Under the pieces are notes generated by a model that did no database searches, was not told the DNA's origin, and saw only the letters and a program-made list of their open reading frames with translations. A program made the translations under genes and the position numbers. 54,490 nt of DNA, from assembly GCF_002891435.1 (NCBI RefSeq), contig NZ_POUC01000009.1, positions 1-54,490 on the forward strand, given 5' to 3'. Of the stretch, positions 34,495 through 45,484 are shown piece after piece (positions within the stretch are counted from its first letter, which is position 1; every line of letters begins with the position of its first letter). The DNA comes from Streptomyces cahuitamycinicus (GTDB taxonomy: Bacteria > Actinomycetota > Actinomycetes > Streptomycetales > Streptomycetaceae).

Positions 34495-35157
34495 TCAGAC
34501 GCTCCCCGGTGTCACCATCCCCGACTCGTAGGCGACGATGACCAGCTGAGCCCGGTCCCGTGCCGCCAGTTTGCCCATGATGCGGCTGACGTGGGTCTTC
34601 GCGGTGAGCGGGCTCAGGCCCAACGCGTCGCCGATCTCCGTGTTGTTGAGGCCGCGCGCGACCAGCGCGAGCACCTCCCGCTCCCGGCCGGACAGGCACT
34701 CGGGCCCGCCGGTCGCCGGAGCGGTGGGGCTGCGCAGGAACCGCTCGATCAGCCGTGCCGTGGGCCCGGGCGACAACAGGGAGTCCCCGGCCGCGACCGT
34801 GCGGATGGCGTCGAGGAGTTCGGCCGGCCTGGTGTCCTTGACCAGGAAGCCGGAGGCGCCGGCACGCAGCGCGTCGACGATGTTCTCGTCGGTGTCGTAG
34901 GTGGTGAGGACGAGCACCCGGACGCCCGCGAGGTCCTCGTCGGCGGCGATGAGCCGGGTCGCCTCGATGCCGTCCAGGTCGGGCATGCGGATGTCCATCA
35001 CCACGAGGTCGGCGCGTGCGTCGCGGGCCAGTTCCACGGCCTGCCGCCCGGTGGCGGCCTGGCCGACGACCTCCATGTCCCGGGCGGACTCCACGAGCAT
35101 CGCGAACGCCTCCCGCACCAGGGTCTGATCGTCCGCGAGCAGCACCCGTATGGTCAT
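34495..35157 (-). CDS. NarL/LuxR-type response regulator
   Basis: The 220-residue protein has a receiver domain with phospho-Asp in VVMDIRMPDLDG (about residue 54), the conserved Lys in LVKDT, and a C-terminal LuxR HTH (LSGREREVLALVARGLNNTEIGDALGLSPLTAKTHVSRIMGKL). Its ATG overlaps the stop of the histidine kinase gene (ATGA). The pair probably responds to an envelope or lipophilic signal given the transporter directly upstream, which it may control. Confidence 0.93.
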   Translation of the reverse strand: MTIRVLLADDQTLVREAFAMLVESARDMEVVGQAATGRQAVELARDARADLVVMDIRMPDLDGIEATRLIAADEDLAGVRVLVLTTYDTDENIVDALRAGASGFLVKDTRPAELLDAIRTVAAGDSLLSPGPTARLIERFLRSPTAPATGGPECLSGREREVLALVARGLNNTEIGDALGLSPLTAKTHVSRIMGKLAARDRAQLVIVAYESGMVTPGSV

Positions 35158-36395
35158 CCGTCCCTCTCCCCCGTCGTGGCCAGCGGCAGCACCGCGGTGA
35201 CCTCGAACCCGCCCCCGGTGCGCGGTCCGGCGTCGAGTGTGCCACCGACGCTGCGGGCCCGCTCCCGCATTCCGACGAGCCCGAAGCCCGGGGTGCCGCC
35301 CGGGGCCGGGCCGGTGCCGTCGTCGCGGACCGACAGGTGCAGGACGCCCTGGCGCTCCGCCAGTTCGACGTGGACGGCCGGTTCGGGCCCCGCGTGCCGT
35401 ACCGCGTTCGTCAGGGCCTCCTGCACGATGCGGTACGCGGCGGCGCCCACGGCGGGCGGTGCCTGCCGTATCCGTACGCTCTGCTCGACCCGGGCACCGG
35501 CGAGCCGCGCGGCCTCCGCCAGGTCGGGCAGGCCGTCGAGGCCGGGCAGCGGGCCGCGGGCGTCGGGGGTGTTGTGCTCGCGCAGCACCTCCAGCGTCGT
35601 GCGGAGTTCACCGCGGGCGCTGCGACAGGTCTCGGCGATGTCGTCGAGGGCCTTGGCGACCGTCTCCCGGTCGAGCCGCTCGGGGTCGGCCGACAGGACG
35701 TGGGCGGCGACGGAGGTCTGCACGCCGATGAGGGTGATGCTGTGGGCCAGCAGGTCGTGCAGGTCCCTGGCGATCCGCAGCCGCTCCTCGGCGACGCGCC
35801 GCCGGGCCTCCTCCTCGCGGGTGCGTTCGGCGCGCTCGGCGCGTTCCACGATGGAGGTGACGTACTGGCGGTAGAAGCGCACGTCGACTCCGCAGAACAG
35901 CACGGCGACGACCCAGCCGGACGCCTTCAGCAACCCCAGTGCCTCGTGGGCGCTGATGGTGAGCATCACGCTCACCGCCAGGGCGATGACACCGATGCCG
36001 ACCAGGACGGTGCGCAGCGGCCGGCCGGTGACGGCGACGGTGTAGAGGGCGACGTAGGCGGCCTGGGTGGCCGCGGTGTGCGGGTAGTCGAGGAAGTGGT
36101 ACGGGAAGACACAGACGATCACGGCGAGCAGGACGAGCAGCGGACGGCGGCGGCGCCACACGAGCGGCACGTGGGAGGTGAGCAGCAGGGCCCAGCCGAG
36201 CGCGTCGGGCCGGCGGCCGTCGTCGACCAGGAGCGCGAGGACGGCGGAGAAGCCGGCGACGAGGAGGGCGAGGACCGCGTCGTTGCGGAGGGCGTGCGGG
36301 GCCGTCAGCGGATCGCGGTTGATCGCGGCCATGATCCGCTCCGCGGGACGCGACCAGGTCGCCGTCGTGGTGGTGGATGCCTGCACAGGTGTCAT
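35154..36395 (-). CDS. NarL-type sensor histidine kinase (HisKA_3)
   Basis: The 413-residue protein has about four to six membrane helices in residues 40-170 without a large extracellular loop, then a coiled-coil linker (ERAERAERTREEEARRRVAEERLRIARDLHDLLAHS) with the phospho-acceptor His of the HisKA_3 motif, and a HATPase with N-box (QEALTNAVRHAG), DDGTG and GFGLVGMRERA. ATG 36395 is the first plausible start after the transporter gene; ATG at MAAINRD is an alternative. It is 50 bases downstream of the MMPL transporter gene and coupled to the regulator gene. Confidence 0.9.
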   Translation of the reverse strand: MTPVQASTTTTATWSRPAERIMAAINRDPLTAPHALRNDAVLALLVAGFSAVLALLVDDGRRPDALGWALLLTSHVPLVWRRRRPLLVLLAVIVCVFPYHFLDYPHTAATQAAYVALYTVAVTGRPLRTVLVGIGVIALAVSVMLTISAHEALGLLKASGWVVAVLFCGVDVRFYRQYVTSIVERAERAERTREEEARRRVAEERLRIARDLHDLLAHSITLIGVQTSVAAHVLSADPERLDRETVAKALDDIAETCRSARGELRTTLEVLREHNTPDARGPLPGLDGLPDLAEAARLAGARVEQSVRIRQAPPAVGAAAYRIVQEALTNAVRHAGPEPAVHVELAERQGVLHLSVRDDGTGPAPGGTPGFGLVGMRERARSVGGTLDAGPRTGGGFEVTAVLPLATTGERDG

Positions 36396-36445
36396 CCTCG
36401 GTGCGGAAGGCGTCCCTCCGGGAGAGGAGGGACGCCGTGGGTCGG

Positions 36446-38539
36446 TCAGGGGGCGTTCGCGGTCATGGGCTTCCGCTCCGGCGGTGGGGCCGTTTGCCGC
36501 GGTGCGCGGGAGAGCCTGCCCGGCCACCACATCCGCCGCTTGAGCAGCACACTCGCCGTGGTCACCAGGTACGTACGCACCAGGAAGGTGTCCAGCAGCA
36601 CTCCCACCGCGATGACGAACCCGAGTTCCACCAGCCCCACCATCGGCAGCGTCGTCAGCACCGCGAACGTCGCCGCGAGCACCACTCCCGCCGAGGCGAT
36701 GACCCCGCCGGTCGTCCGCAGGGCGGTGAGCGCCGCGGCCTCCGGCTCGGCCCCGCGCACGGACTCCTCCCGCATCCGGTGCATCAGGAAGATCCCGTAG
36801 TCCACGCCGAGGGCGACCAGGAACACGAAGGACAGCAGCCCGAGTCCGGGGTCGTTCCCGCCGAACCCGAGGACGGGCTCGAACACCAGCCCCCCGATGC
36901 CGAGCGCCGCTCCCCACACCGCGACCACCGCCGTCAGCAGCAGCAACGGCGCGACGAGACTGCGCAACAGCCCGACCAGGATGACGAACACCGCACCGAG
37001 TACCAGCGGCACGATCAGCTTCCGGTCCCGTGCCTCGCTCTCGGCCAGGTCGATCAGCTGTGCGCTGGGCCCGCCGACGTACGCGCCCTCGGAGTCGACC
37101 CCGGCCCGCAGCGCCTCGATGGTGCGGGTCTCGGCCGGGGTCTCCGGCACCGCCGTGGTGAAGACGGCGATCTCGGTCCATCCCGCCCCGCTCCGCCCGG
37201 GAATCACCTCGGCGACCCCCTCGGTCGCCCGGGCCCGCTCGCCCACCGCCTCGGCCCGCTCCCCGGGCGCGATGACGGTCAGGGGCCGGCTGCTGCGCTC
37301 GGGATACTCCCGTGCCAGCGTCTGCATGGCGGTGATGGACTCGGGCCGCTCGGTGAAGGAGTCCTCCTGCTTGATGGACCCGGACAGATTCAGCGTGCCG
37401 AGCGCGAGCGCTCCGAGCAGGACGCCCCCTGTGACGAGCACGGTCACGGGCCGCCGTGTCGCCGAGGTGCCCATCGCGGCGAACAGCGACCGCCGGGCCT
37501 TCGGCTCACTCCCGAACGCCGGGATCAGCGGCCAGAACACCCGCCGTCCCAGCAGCACGAGAACGGCCGGCAGCAGGGTCGTCATGGCGACCAGCGCGGC
37601 GAGCACCCCGATGGTGCCGACCGGCCCCATGCCGCTGCTGCTGTTGAGGTCCGCGGCGAGCAGACACAGCAGCCCGGCCGCGACGGTCCCCGAGGAGGCG
37701 AGGATCGCCGGCCCGCAGCCGCGCAGGGCGGCGCGCATTGCGTCGTACGGCCGCTCGTGACGCCGCAGTTCCTCGCGGTAGCGGGAGATGAGGAGCAGCG
37801 CGTAGTCGGTGCCGGCGCCGAGGACCAGCACGGTCATCACGCCGCCGCTCTGGCCGGTGACGGTGACGTCGAACAGTTCGTGCAGCCCGTACCCGGCGGC
37901 CATCGCCACGGCGGCGGCGACCCCCGCCACGGCGAGCGGCACCAGCCACAGGAAGGGGCTGCGGTAGATGAGGATGAGCAGCACGGTGACGACGGCGAGG
38001 GTGGCGAGCAGCAGTGTGGCGTCGAGCGTCTCGAACACCTTGTTCATGTCGGTGTTCAGCGCGCCGGGCCCGCCGACCTCGACGCTCAGTCCGCCCTCGC
38101 CGTCGGCGATGTCCCGCACCCCGTCGACGAAGGCGTCGCGGGCCTTCTCGTCCTGGCCCGGCTGGGTGCTGGTGACCGGGTACATCAGGGTGGAGCCGTC
38201 CTTCGAGGGGATACCCCGCGGCTCTCCCGTCAGGTCGTAGGCGCCGCTCACCTCGGTGATCTGCTCGTCGGCGGTGCGCCGGTCGGCGTCGGTCAGGCCG
38301 CCGTCCCGGTGGTAGACGAGCACCAGGTCGGTAGCCTCACCGCCCGGCAACTCGTCCTGGATCCGCGCCACCTGGGTCGAGTCGGCGCTGTCGGGCAGGT
38401 AGTCGACGGCGCGGTTCTGCTGGATGTCGGCGAACTTGCCGGCGAGCGGCCCGACCAGCACGAGTGCGGCGAGCCACAGCCCGACCACCACCCAGGGCAC
38501 GGCCCGCTTCCGCCCGGTACGCGTCCTTACGGCCCCCAT
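36446..38539 (-). CDS. MMPL/RND-family membrane transporter
   Basis: The 697-residue protein has a first membrane helix, an extracellular loop of about 150 residues, a bundle of five to six helices, a second loop and a second bundle: the duplicated MMPL plan. TM4-type GAGTDYALLLISRYREEL near residue 230 and its counterpart ALGVDYGIFLMHRMREE near 575 contain the Asp-Tyr pairs of proton relay. It probably exports lipids or lipophilic antibiotics using proton motive force. The ATG follows GGAGGGAGCCGG. A GTCTGGA-N6-TCCAGAC repeat lies 24 bases upstream, and a two-component system follows in the same direction. Confidence 0.9.
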   Translation of the reverse strand: MGAVRTRTGRKRAVPWVVVGLWLAALVLVGPLAGKFADIQQNRAVDYLPDSADSTQVARIQDELPGGEATDLVLVYHRDGGLTDADRRTADEQITEVSGAYDLTGEPRGIPSKDGSTLMYPVTSTQPGQDEKARDAFVDGVRDIADGEGGLSVEVGGPGALNTDMNKVFETLDATLLLATLAVVTVLLILIYRSPFLWLVPLAVAGVAAAVAMAAGYGLHELFDVTVTGQSGGVMTVLVLGAGTDYALLLISRYREELRRHERPYDAMRAALRGCGPAILASSGTVAAGLLCLLAADLNSSSGMGPVGTIGVLAALVAMTTLLPAVLVLLGRRVFWPLIPAFGSEPKARRSLFAAMGTSATRRPVTVLVTGGVLLGALALGTLNLSGSIKQEDSFTERPESITAMQTLAREYPERSSRPLTVIAPGERAEAVGERARATEGVAEVIPGRSGAGWTEIAVFTTAVPETPAETRTIEALRAGVDSEGAYVGGPSAQLIDLAESEARDRKLIVPLVLGAVFVILVGLLRSLVAPLLLLTAVVAVWGAALGIGGLVFEPVLGFGGNDPGLGLLSFVFLVALGVDYGIFLMHRMREESVRGAEPEAAALTALRTTGGVIASAGVVLAATFAVLTTLPMVGLVELGFVIAVGVLLDTFLVRTYLVTTASVLLKRRMWWPGRLSRAPRQTAPPPERKPMTANAP

Positions 38540-38562
38540 GGGTCCGGCTCCCTCCGGTCGGT

Positions 38563-38582
38563 GTCTGGATCGGTCTCCAGAC
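38563..38582. promoter_or_regulatory. GTCTGGA-N6-TCCAGAC operator upstream of the MMPL gene
   Basis: Perfect seven-base arms around TCGGTC, starting 24 bases before the MMPL start codon. Position and symmetry suggest a dimeric regulator, possibly the response regulator of the same cluster or a TetR protein. Confidence 0.5.
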
Positions 38583-38658
38583 TCCCGCCGGGCGGGTGCC
38601 GGTTCGTCGGGCGTGAGGTCGAGTCGGGGCCTACTGCGAGGGGTGGTCCGGTGCGCGT

Positions 38659-38678
38659 GTTACTCCCCGGGGAGTAAC
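38659..38678. promoter_or_regulatory. 20-base perfect palindrome GTTACTCCCC/GGGGAGTAAC
   Basis: It lies ten bases beyond the stop of the TerB-like gene and about 120 upstream of the MMPL start. The TTACTC...GAGTAA ends resemble TetR-family operators, but its position also fits a terminator hairpin for the upstream gene. Confidence 0.5.
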
Positions 38679-38687
38679 GCCGGCACC

Positions 38688-39386
38688 CTACGAGGGCATG
38701 CGCGCGGCCTCAGCCAGCAGCCGGGTGACGTCGTCGGAGCAGATGGTGAGCGCCGCCCCCACCGTCGCCAGCACATCCCGCTCGGCGGGGGTGTACGGCC
38801 CGTCCGCCAGGGCGATGCGGGCACCTTGGAGCAGGATCGACTCGCGGCCGACGGTGGCGAGGTGCGGGGCGAGCGGGTCCAGCGCCTCGTGCAGCTCTAT
38901 GGCCAGCCCGGCCCCGCAGGGTTCGCCGGTGATCCGGCCGGTGTCGGCCTCCAGCGCCTCGACGAGCGCGGCCAGCTGCTCCTCCGTGCAGTCGTCGAAG
39001 CCGGCCGCGCGCACGGCGAGCACGGCGGCCTCCAGTGCCGTGCGGGATCCGGCGCCGCCCGCGGCCAGCAAGGCGAGGGCGACGGTGTGTACGGCGTCGC
39101 GGAGCATCGCGGAGAAGCGGATGGTGGTCGGATGGTCGAGGACGTCCATGCCGAAGTGGCGGCGGCAGGCCGCGCACTCCACGACCGGGCCGGTCTCGCC
39201 GCGCGGCAGCACGGGCAGGCCGAGCAGGGTGAAGCGGCGCTGTCCGGTCAGCCGCTGGTAGTTGCGGTCGCCGCCGCAGCCGGGGCAGAAGAACTCGCCG
39301 TCACCGGCGGCCGTCCACGCGGTGCGGGTGCCCAGGATGTGAGAAAGCCTGGCGGCACGGCCGTTTCGTCCCCGTCCTGGCAGCAC
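38688..39386 (-). CDS. zinc-ribbon and TerB-domain protein
   Basis: The 232-residue protein starts with a zinc-ribbon pair (CPGCGG near residue 34 and CAACR near 72) and continues with a TerB-type helical domain (residues about 95-230) with acidic pairs such as ADGPYTPAERDVLATVGAAL near 195. TerB proteins bind metal ions at membranes and are linked with tellurite and stress resistance; the ribbon fusion is common in actinobacteria. The reading frame begins at 39386 (MLPGRGRN). It is separated from leuA by about 210 bases. Confidence 0.75.
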   Translation of the reverse strand: MLPGRGRNGRAARLSHILGTRTAWTAAGDGEFFCPGCGGDRNYQRLTGQRRFTLLGLPVLPRGETGPVVECAACRRHFGMDVLDHPTTIRFSAMLRDAVHTVALALLAAGGAGSRTALEAAVLAVRAAGFDDCTEEQLAALVEALEADTGRITGEPCGAGLAIELHEALDPLAPHLATVGRESILLQGARIALADGPYTPAERDVLATVGAALTICSDDVTRLLAEAARMPS

Positions 39387-39518
39387 GTCGCACCTCCGTC
39401 ACGCCGCACGGCAACGCCGCCGTGCTTGCGTGATGTTAGCCACATCGGAGACGTGGAGTCAGCACCCCGGAGGAGACCTTTCCGTGACCTCCACAGACAA
39501 TGGCCGGTATGCGACGGG

Positions 39519-39549
39519 GCTCCGCCCGCCGGACGTCGGCGGACGGAGC
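39519..39549 (-). terminator. probable leuA terminator
   Basis: GCTCCG-C-CCGCCG pairs with CGGCGG-A-CGGAGC around a five-base loop (12 pairs, one internal mismatch), about 50 bases past the leuA stop. Confidence 0.6.
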
Positions 39550-39597
39550 GCCTGCGGCGGCCGCGAACGGCCCCGGGCCGCCGACCCGTACGGCTGG

Positions 39598-41650
<2,053 letters not shown>

Positions 41651-42712
41651 ATGACGACCCACGGGGGCTTCGAGCCCGTCTTCTGCACCATCGTTCCGCC
41701 TCATGTCCTCGACCGGCTCGCCCAGGCCGAGGACCCCGCACTCGCCCGTCCCGCCCGCCGCACCCTGCAGCGTGACGCCTTCGAGCGCACCCAGCGCCGC
41801 CTCACCACGGTCATCGGCGCGACCGCCGCCGCCGCGGTCGCCGACGGCAGGCCGCAGCGCACCGTCCACGACGCCCGGCACGGCACCGACCTGCCCGGCC
41901 ACAAGGTCCGCGGCGAGGGCGACAAGCCCGGCAAGGACGCCACCGTCAACCGCGCCTACGCCGGTCTCGGCGCCACCTTCGAGCTGTTCCTCCAGGCCTA
42001 CCGGCGCGACTCGATCGACGGGAACGGCCTCCCGCTGAACGCGACGGTGCACTACGACCGCGACTACAACAACGCGTTCTGGAACGGCGAGCAGATGGTC
42101 TTCGGCGACGGGGACGGGGAGATCTTCCTCGACTTCACGATCCCGATCGACGTCATCGGCCACGAACTCGCGCACGGCGTCACGCAGTACACGGCCAACC
42201 TCACCTACTTCGGCCAGCCCGGCGCGCTCAACGAGTCCCTGTCGGATGTCTTCGGCGCCCTGATCAAGCAGTACACCCTGGGCCAGACCGCCGCCGAGGC
42301 CGACTGGCTGATCGGCGCGGGCCTGCTCGCCCCCCGGGTGACGGGCACGGCGCTGCGCTCCATGAAGGAGCCGGGCACGGCGTACGACGACGACGTCCTC
42401 GGCAAGGACCCGCAGCCGGCGACGATGGACGACTTCGTGCGCACGGGCCGCGACAACGGCGGTGTCCACATCAACTCGGGCATCCCGAACCACGCCTTCC
42501 ACCTCGCGGCCACGGCCCTCGGCGGCCACGCCTGGGAGCGGGCCGGGCAGGTCTGGTACGACGTGCTGACCGGCGGCGAGCTGAGGCAGGACGCGATGTT
42601 CACCGACTTCGCCACGCTCACCGTCAAGGCCGCCCGGGAACGCTTCGGCGACGGGGAGGAACTGGACGCCGTGTCGAAGGGCTGGGAGCAGGTCGGGGTG
42701 CGGACCCTGTAG
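41651..42712 (+). CDS. M4-family metalloprotease, protealysin-like
   Basis: The 353-residue protein has no signal peptide but a short propeptide with the PQRTVHDA segment, the protealysin type. The thermolysin fold follows: zinc motif HELAH near residue 172 and the third ligand Glu in NESLSDVFGA near 195, plus GVHINSGIPNHAFHLAA with the catalytic His near 275-281. Protealysin-like enzymes are intracellular or leave cells by unknown routes. ATG 41651 follows AAGGGTGCCGGG. A putative emfourin inhibitor gene begins 20 bases after the stop, so enzyme and inhibitor are co-expressed. Confidence 0.9.
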   Translation: MTTHGGFEPVFCTIVPPHVLDRLAQAEDPALARPARRTLQRDAFERTQRRLTTVIGATAAAAVADGRPQRTVHDARHGTDLPGHKVRGEGDKPGKDATVNRAYAGLGATFELFLQAYRRDSIDGNGLPLNATVHYDRDYNNAFWNGEQMVFGDGDGEIFLDFTIPIDVIGHELAHGVTQYTANLTYFGQPGALNESLSDVFGALIKQYTLGQTAAEADWLIGAGLLAPRVTGTALRSMKEPGTAYDDDVLGKDPQPATMDDFVRTGRDNGGVHINSGIPNHAFHLAATALGGHAWERAGQVWYDVLTGGELRQDAMFTDFATLTVKAARERFGDGEELDAVSKGWEQVGVRTL

Positions 42713-42732
42713 TTCCGTACTAGACAGGTGTC

Positions 42733-42999
42733 ATGCGTATTCAGGTGCGGCGCACGGGCGGTTTCGCGGGCATCGAGCGGCATGCCGAGGTGGACACCTC
42801 GGGCCGCTCCGATGCCTCCGAGTGGCACGCGCTGGCCGAGCAGGCAGTCGCCGCCGGCCGCAGCACGCCTCCGGTCGGGGTCCCGGACGGGTTCAGCTAC
42901 CAGCTCACCGTGGACGGGAGGACGGTGTACTGCGCGGATCCCCGGCTGACGGACGAGCAGCGGAAGCTGATCTCGCGGGTGCTGAAGGAAGGGGCCTGA
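42733..42999 (+). CDS. emfourin-type inhibitor of the M4 protease
   Basis: The 88-residue soluble protein (RIQVRRTGGFAGIERHAEVDT, then GVPDGFSYQLTVDGRTVYCADPRLTDEQRKLISRVL) matches the small proteins annotated as protealysin inhibitor emfourin, always encoded next to an M4 protease. Emfourin of Serratia binds the protease active site and keeps it silent. The single gene pair here fits that arrangement. The start is ATG 42733; no strong ribosome site, so coupling to the protease gene is likely. No signal peptide, so both partners are probably cytoplasmic. Confidence 0.82.
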   Translation: MRIQVRRTGGFAGIERHAEVDTSGRSDASEWHALAEQAVAAGRSTPPVGVPDGFSYQLTVDGRTVYCADPRLTDEQRKLISRVLKEGA

Positions 43000-43045
43000 C
43001 GGCTCCTTCCCGCCCGGCCGTTGACTTCCGTTACCGCCGGTACGG

Positions 43046-44380
43046 ATGATCCAGCGCATGGCGACTGACGCAGGCAACCCGATCCCCCGCTTCCCGGCCG
43101 GCTTCCTCTGGGGCGTGTCCACCTCGGCGCACCAGATCGAGGGCGGCGCGGACGAACGCGAGCCGTCCGTGTGGGACGCCTTCACGGCCACGCCGGGGCG
43201 GGTGAAGGACGGCTCGACGGCGGATGTGGCCTGCGACCACGTCCACCGCCACCGCGAGGACGTGGCGCTCCTGGCCGGCCTGGGCGTGAACGCCTACCGC
43301 TTCTCGGTCTCCTGGCCGCGGGTGCGCTCCGGGAAGGGCCTGGACTTCTACGACCGGCTGGTGGACGACCTGTGCGCGGCGGGCGTCCGCCCGGTGCCGA
43401 CCCTGTTCCACTGGGACCTGCCGGCGGAGCTGGACTGGCTGGAGCGGGACACCGCCGAGCGCTTCGCCGAGTACGTGTCCCTGGTGGCCGGCCGCCTCGG
43501 CGACCGTGTGACGAAGTGGATCACCCTGAACGAGCCCGCCGAGCACACCCTGCTGGGCCACGCCCTGGGCGTGCACGCACCGGGGAAGCGGCTGCTGTTC
43601 GACGCGCTGCCGGTCGCCCACCACCAGCTGCTCGCCCACGGCCTGGCCGTCCGGGCCCTGCGCGCCGCGGGCGCCACGGACATCGGCGTCGCCAACTCGC
43701 ACGGGCCGACCTGGGCGGCGTCGCAGGAGGCGGCGGACGTGGAGGCGGCGGACTTCTACGACCTGCTGCTGAACCGCCTGTTCGCGGACCCGCTGCTGCT
43801 GGGCCGGTACCCGGACGGCATCGGCGAGCTGATGCCCGGGGACGTCGAGGCCGACCTCAAGGTGATCGCCGAGCCGCTGGACTGGTACGGGATCAACTAC
43901 TACGCCCCGACCAGGGTGGGTGCCCCCCAGGGCGCGGAGATCGAGTTCGGCGGGGTCACCATGCCCGCCGAACTCCCCTTCTCCGTCCGGGAGATCGAGG
44001 GCCGGCCGGTCACGGACTTCGGCTGGCCGGTCGTGCCCGAGGGCCTCAGCGAGCTCCTCACCACCTTCCGCGACCGCTACGGCGACCGGCTCCCGCCCGT
44101 CGTCATCACCGAGAACGGATGTTCGTACCCGGGCGTCGACGACCAGGACCGCATCGCCTACCTGGACGGCCACATCCGGGCGCTGCACCGGGCCGTGGAG
44201 GCCGGCGTCGACGTGCGCGGCTACTTCGTGTGGTCCCTGCTCGACAACTTCGAGTGGGCGGAGGGCTACGCACGCCGCTTCGGCCTGGTCCACGTCGACT
44301 TCGGCACGCTGGAGCGGACCCCGAAGGCGTCGTACCACTGGTACCGGGAGCTGCTGCGGGGGCAGACGGCTACGGCTTGA
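43046..44380 (+). CDS. GH1 beta-glucosidase
   Basis: The 444-residue enzyme hydrolyses beta-glycosides in the cytoplasm. Family GH1 marks: FPAGFLWGVSTSAHQIEGG near residue 16, acid/base Glu in TLNEPAEH near 163, nucleophile Glu in VVITENGCS near 355, and the closing RGYFVWSLLDNFEWAEGYARRFGLVHVDF. ATG 43046 or 43058 may be used; neither has a clear ribosome site, and similarity begins after both. A TACC-GCC-GGTA palindrome precedes it. The 3' end overlaps the convergent methyltransferase gene by 11 bases. Confidence 0.92.
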   Translation: MIQRMATDAGNPIPRFPAGFLWGVSTSAHQIEGGADEREPSVWDAFTATPGRVKDGSTADVACDHVHRHREDVALLAGLGVNAYRFSVSWPRVRSGKGLDFYDRLVDDLCAAGVRPVPTLFHWDLPAELDWLERDTAERFAEYVSLVAGRLGDRVTKWITLNEPAEHTLLGHALGVHAPGKRLLFDALPVAHHQLLAHGLAVRALRAAGATDIGVANSHGPTWAASQEAADVEAADFYDLLLNRLFADPLLLGRYPDGIGELMPGDVEADLKVIAEPLDWYGINYYAPTRVGAPQGAEIEFGGVTMPAELPFSVREIEGRPVTDFGWPVVPEGLSELLTTFRDRYGDRLPPVVITENGCSYPGVDDQDRIAYLDGHIRALHRAVEAGVDVRGYFVWSLLDNFEWAEGYARRFGLVHVDFGTLERTPKASYHWYRELLRGQTATA

Positions 44381-45182
44381 TGCCCACCCCGGTCCAGAGG
44401 CTGACCTCGGCGTCCGTCGGGGCGTCGCCCTGCACGGCGTCCGGGCGCCAGCGGTGGCCGACCGCGACGCCCGGCTCCAGCAGGTCCAGGCCGTCGAAGA
44501 AGCGGGCGACGTCCTGGCGCGAGCGGAACCGCACCGGCGTACCGGCCGAGGTGTAGATGTCGGTGACCTTCTGCCAGGTAGCCGGGTCGAAGTCGGGCGT
44601 GCAGTGGCTCAGTGCCAGGGCGCTGCCCGAGGGCAGCACGTCCAGCAGGCGGCGCACGATGCCGTACGGGTCCTGGGCGTCGGTGACGAAGTGCATCAGG
44701 GCGTTCAGGGACAGCGCCACCGGGCGGTCCAGGTCCAGGATGTCGGCCAGTTGGGGCGCGTTCAGCAGCGACTGCGGGTCGTTGACGTCCGCCTCGATGT
44801 ACGTGGTGCGGCCCTCGGAGGTGCTGCGCATCAGACGCTCGGCGTACTTGAGGACGAGCGGGTCGTTGTCGGCGTAGACCACCCGGGCGTCCGGGACCAC
44901 GGACTGGGCGACCTGGTGCAGGTTGGGCTCGGTGGGGATGCCGGTGCCGATGTCCAGCCACTGGCGGATGCCGTGCTCCCGGGCGAGGACCCGGGTGGCG
45001 CGGTGCATGAAGGCCCGGTTCTCTCGGGCGCACACGAATATGGCGGGGTAGGCCTCGGCGACCCGCTCGGCCGCCTGCTTGTCGACGTCGAAGTGGTCCT
45101 TGCCGCCGAGGTAGTAGTCGTACATGCGGGCGGAGTGCGGCCTGCTGGTGTCGATGTCCCGCGCGGCGTGCGAGGTGCTCAT
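44370..45182 (-). CDS. SAM-dependent methyltransferase (DUF574 family)
   Basis: The 270-residue protein is a member of the large Streptomyces family beginning with DTSRPHSARMYDYYLGGKDHF (residues 11-31). It has the SAM-binding glycine loop WLDIGTGIPTEPN near 75 and VVYADNDPLVL near 102. Substrates are not known for this family. ATG 45182 follows GAGAGG. It may be co-transcribed with the DUF397 and XRE genes upstream (gap of 50 bases), a frequent neighbour combination. Confidence 0.88.
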   Translation of the reverse strand: MSTSHAARDIDTSRPHSARMYDYYLGGKDHFDVDKQAAERVAEAYPAIFVCARENRAFMHRATRVLAREHGIRQWLDIGTGIPTEPNLHQVAQSVVPDARVVYADNDPLVLKYAERLMRSTSEGRTTYIEADVNDPQSLLNAPQLADILDLDRPVALSLNALMHFVTDAQDPYGIVRRLLDVLPSGSALALSHCTPDFDPATWQKVTDIYTSAGTPVRFRSRQDVARFFDGLDLLEPGVAVGHRWRPDAVQGDAPTDAEVSLWTGVGIKP

Positions 45183-45232
45183 GAGGGGTGCCTCTCGGTG
45201 GGGGTGGTGGTGCGAGTCGGTCCGCCAGGGCT

Positions 45233-45484
45233 TCAGCGGGCCGTCAGATGGTCGGCGAGGCCCTGCTTGACCCCCGTGACGAACGCGGTGATCTCCTCGG
45301 GCGTGTAGATCAGCGCGGGACCGGCGGGATCGGCCGACTGGCGCACGGCCACGCGGCCGTCGGTGAGCTGCTTCGTCTCCACGCACTGACCCCCGTTGGG
45401 GCCGCTCCACGGACGTTCCCAGCCCTGCTCGCCGAGGTCCGACGCGGGCATGCCGTTGTACACGGCACCCTCGGTGACGGTCAT
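45233..45484 (-). CDS. DUF397-domain protein
   Basis: The 83-residue protein has the DUF397 core (GQCVETKQLTDGRVAVRQSADPAGPALIYTPEEITAFVTGVKQG). DUF397 proteins are small partners of Scr1-type XRE regulators; the pair has been compared with toxin-antitoxin modules. Its ATG overlaps the stop of the upstream XRE gene (ATGA), so they are translationally coupled, consistent with a complex. Confidence 0.92.
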   Translation of the reverse strand: MTVTEGAVYNGMPASDLGEQGWERPWSGPNGGQCVETKQLTDGRVAVRQSADPAGPALIYTPEEITAFVTGVKQGLADHLTAR

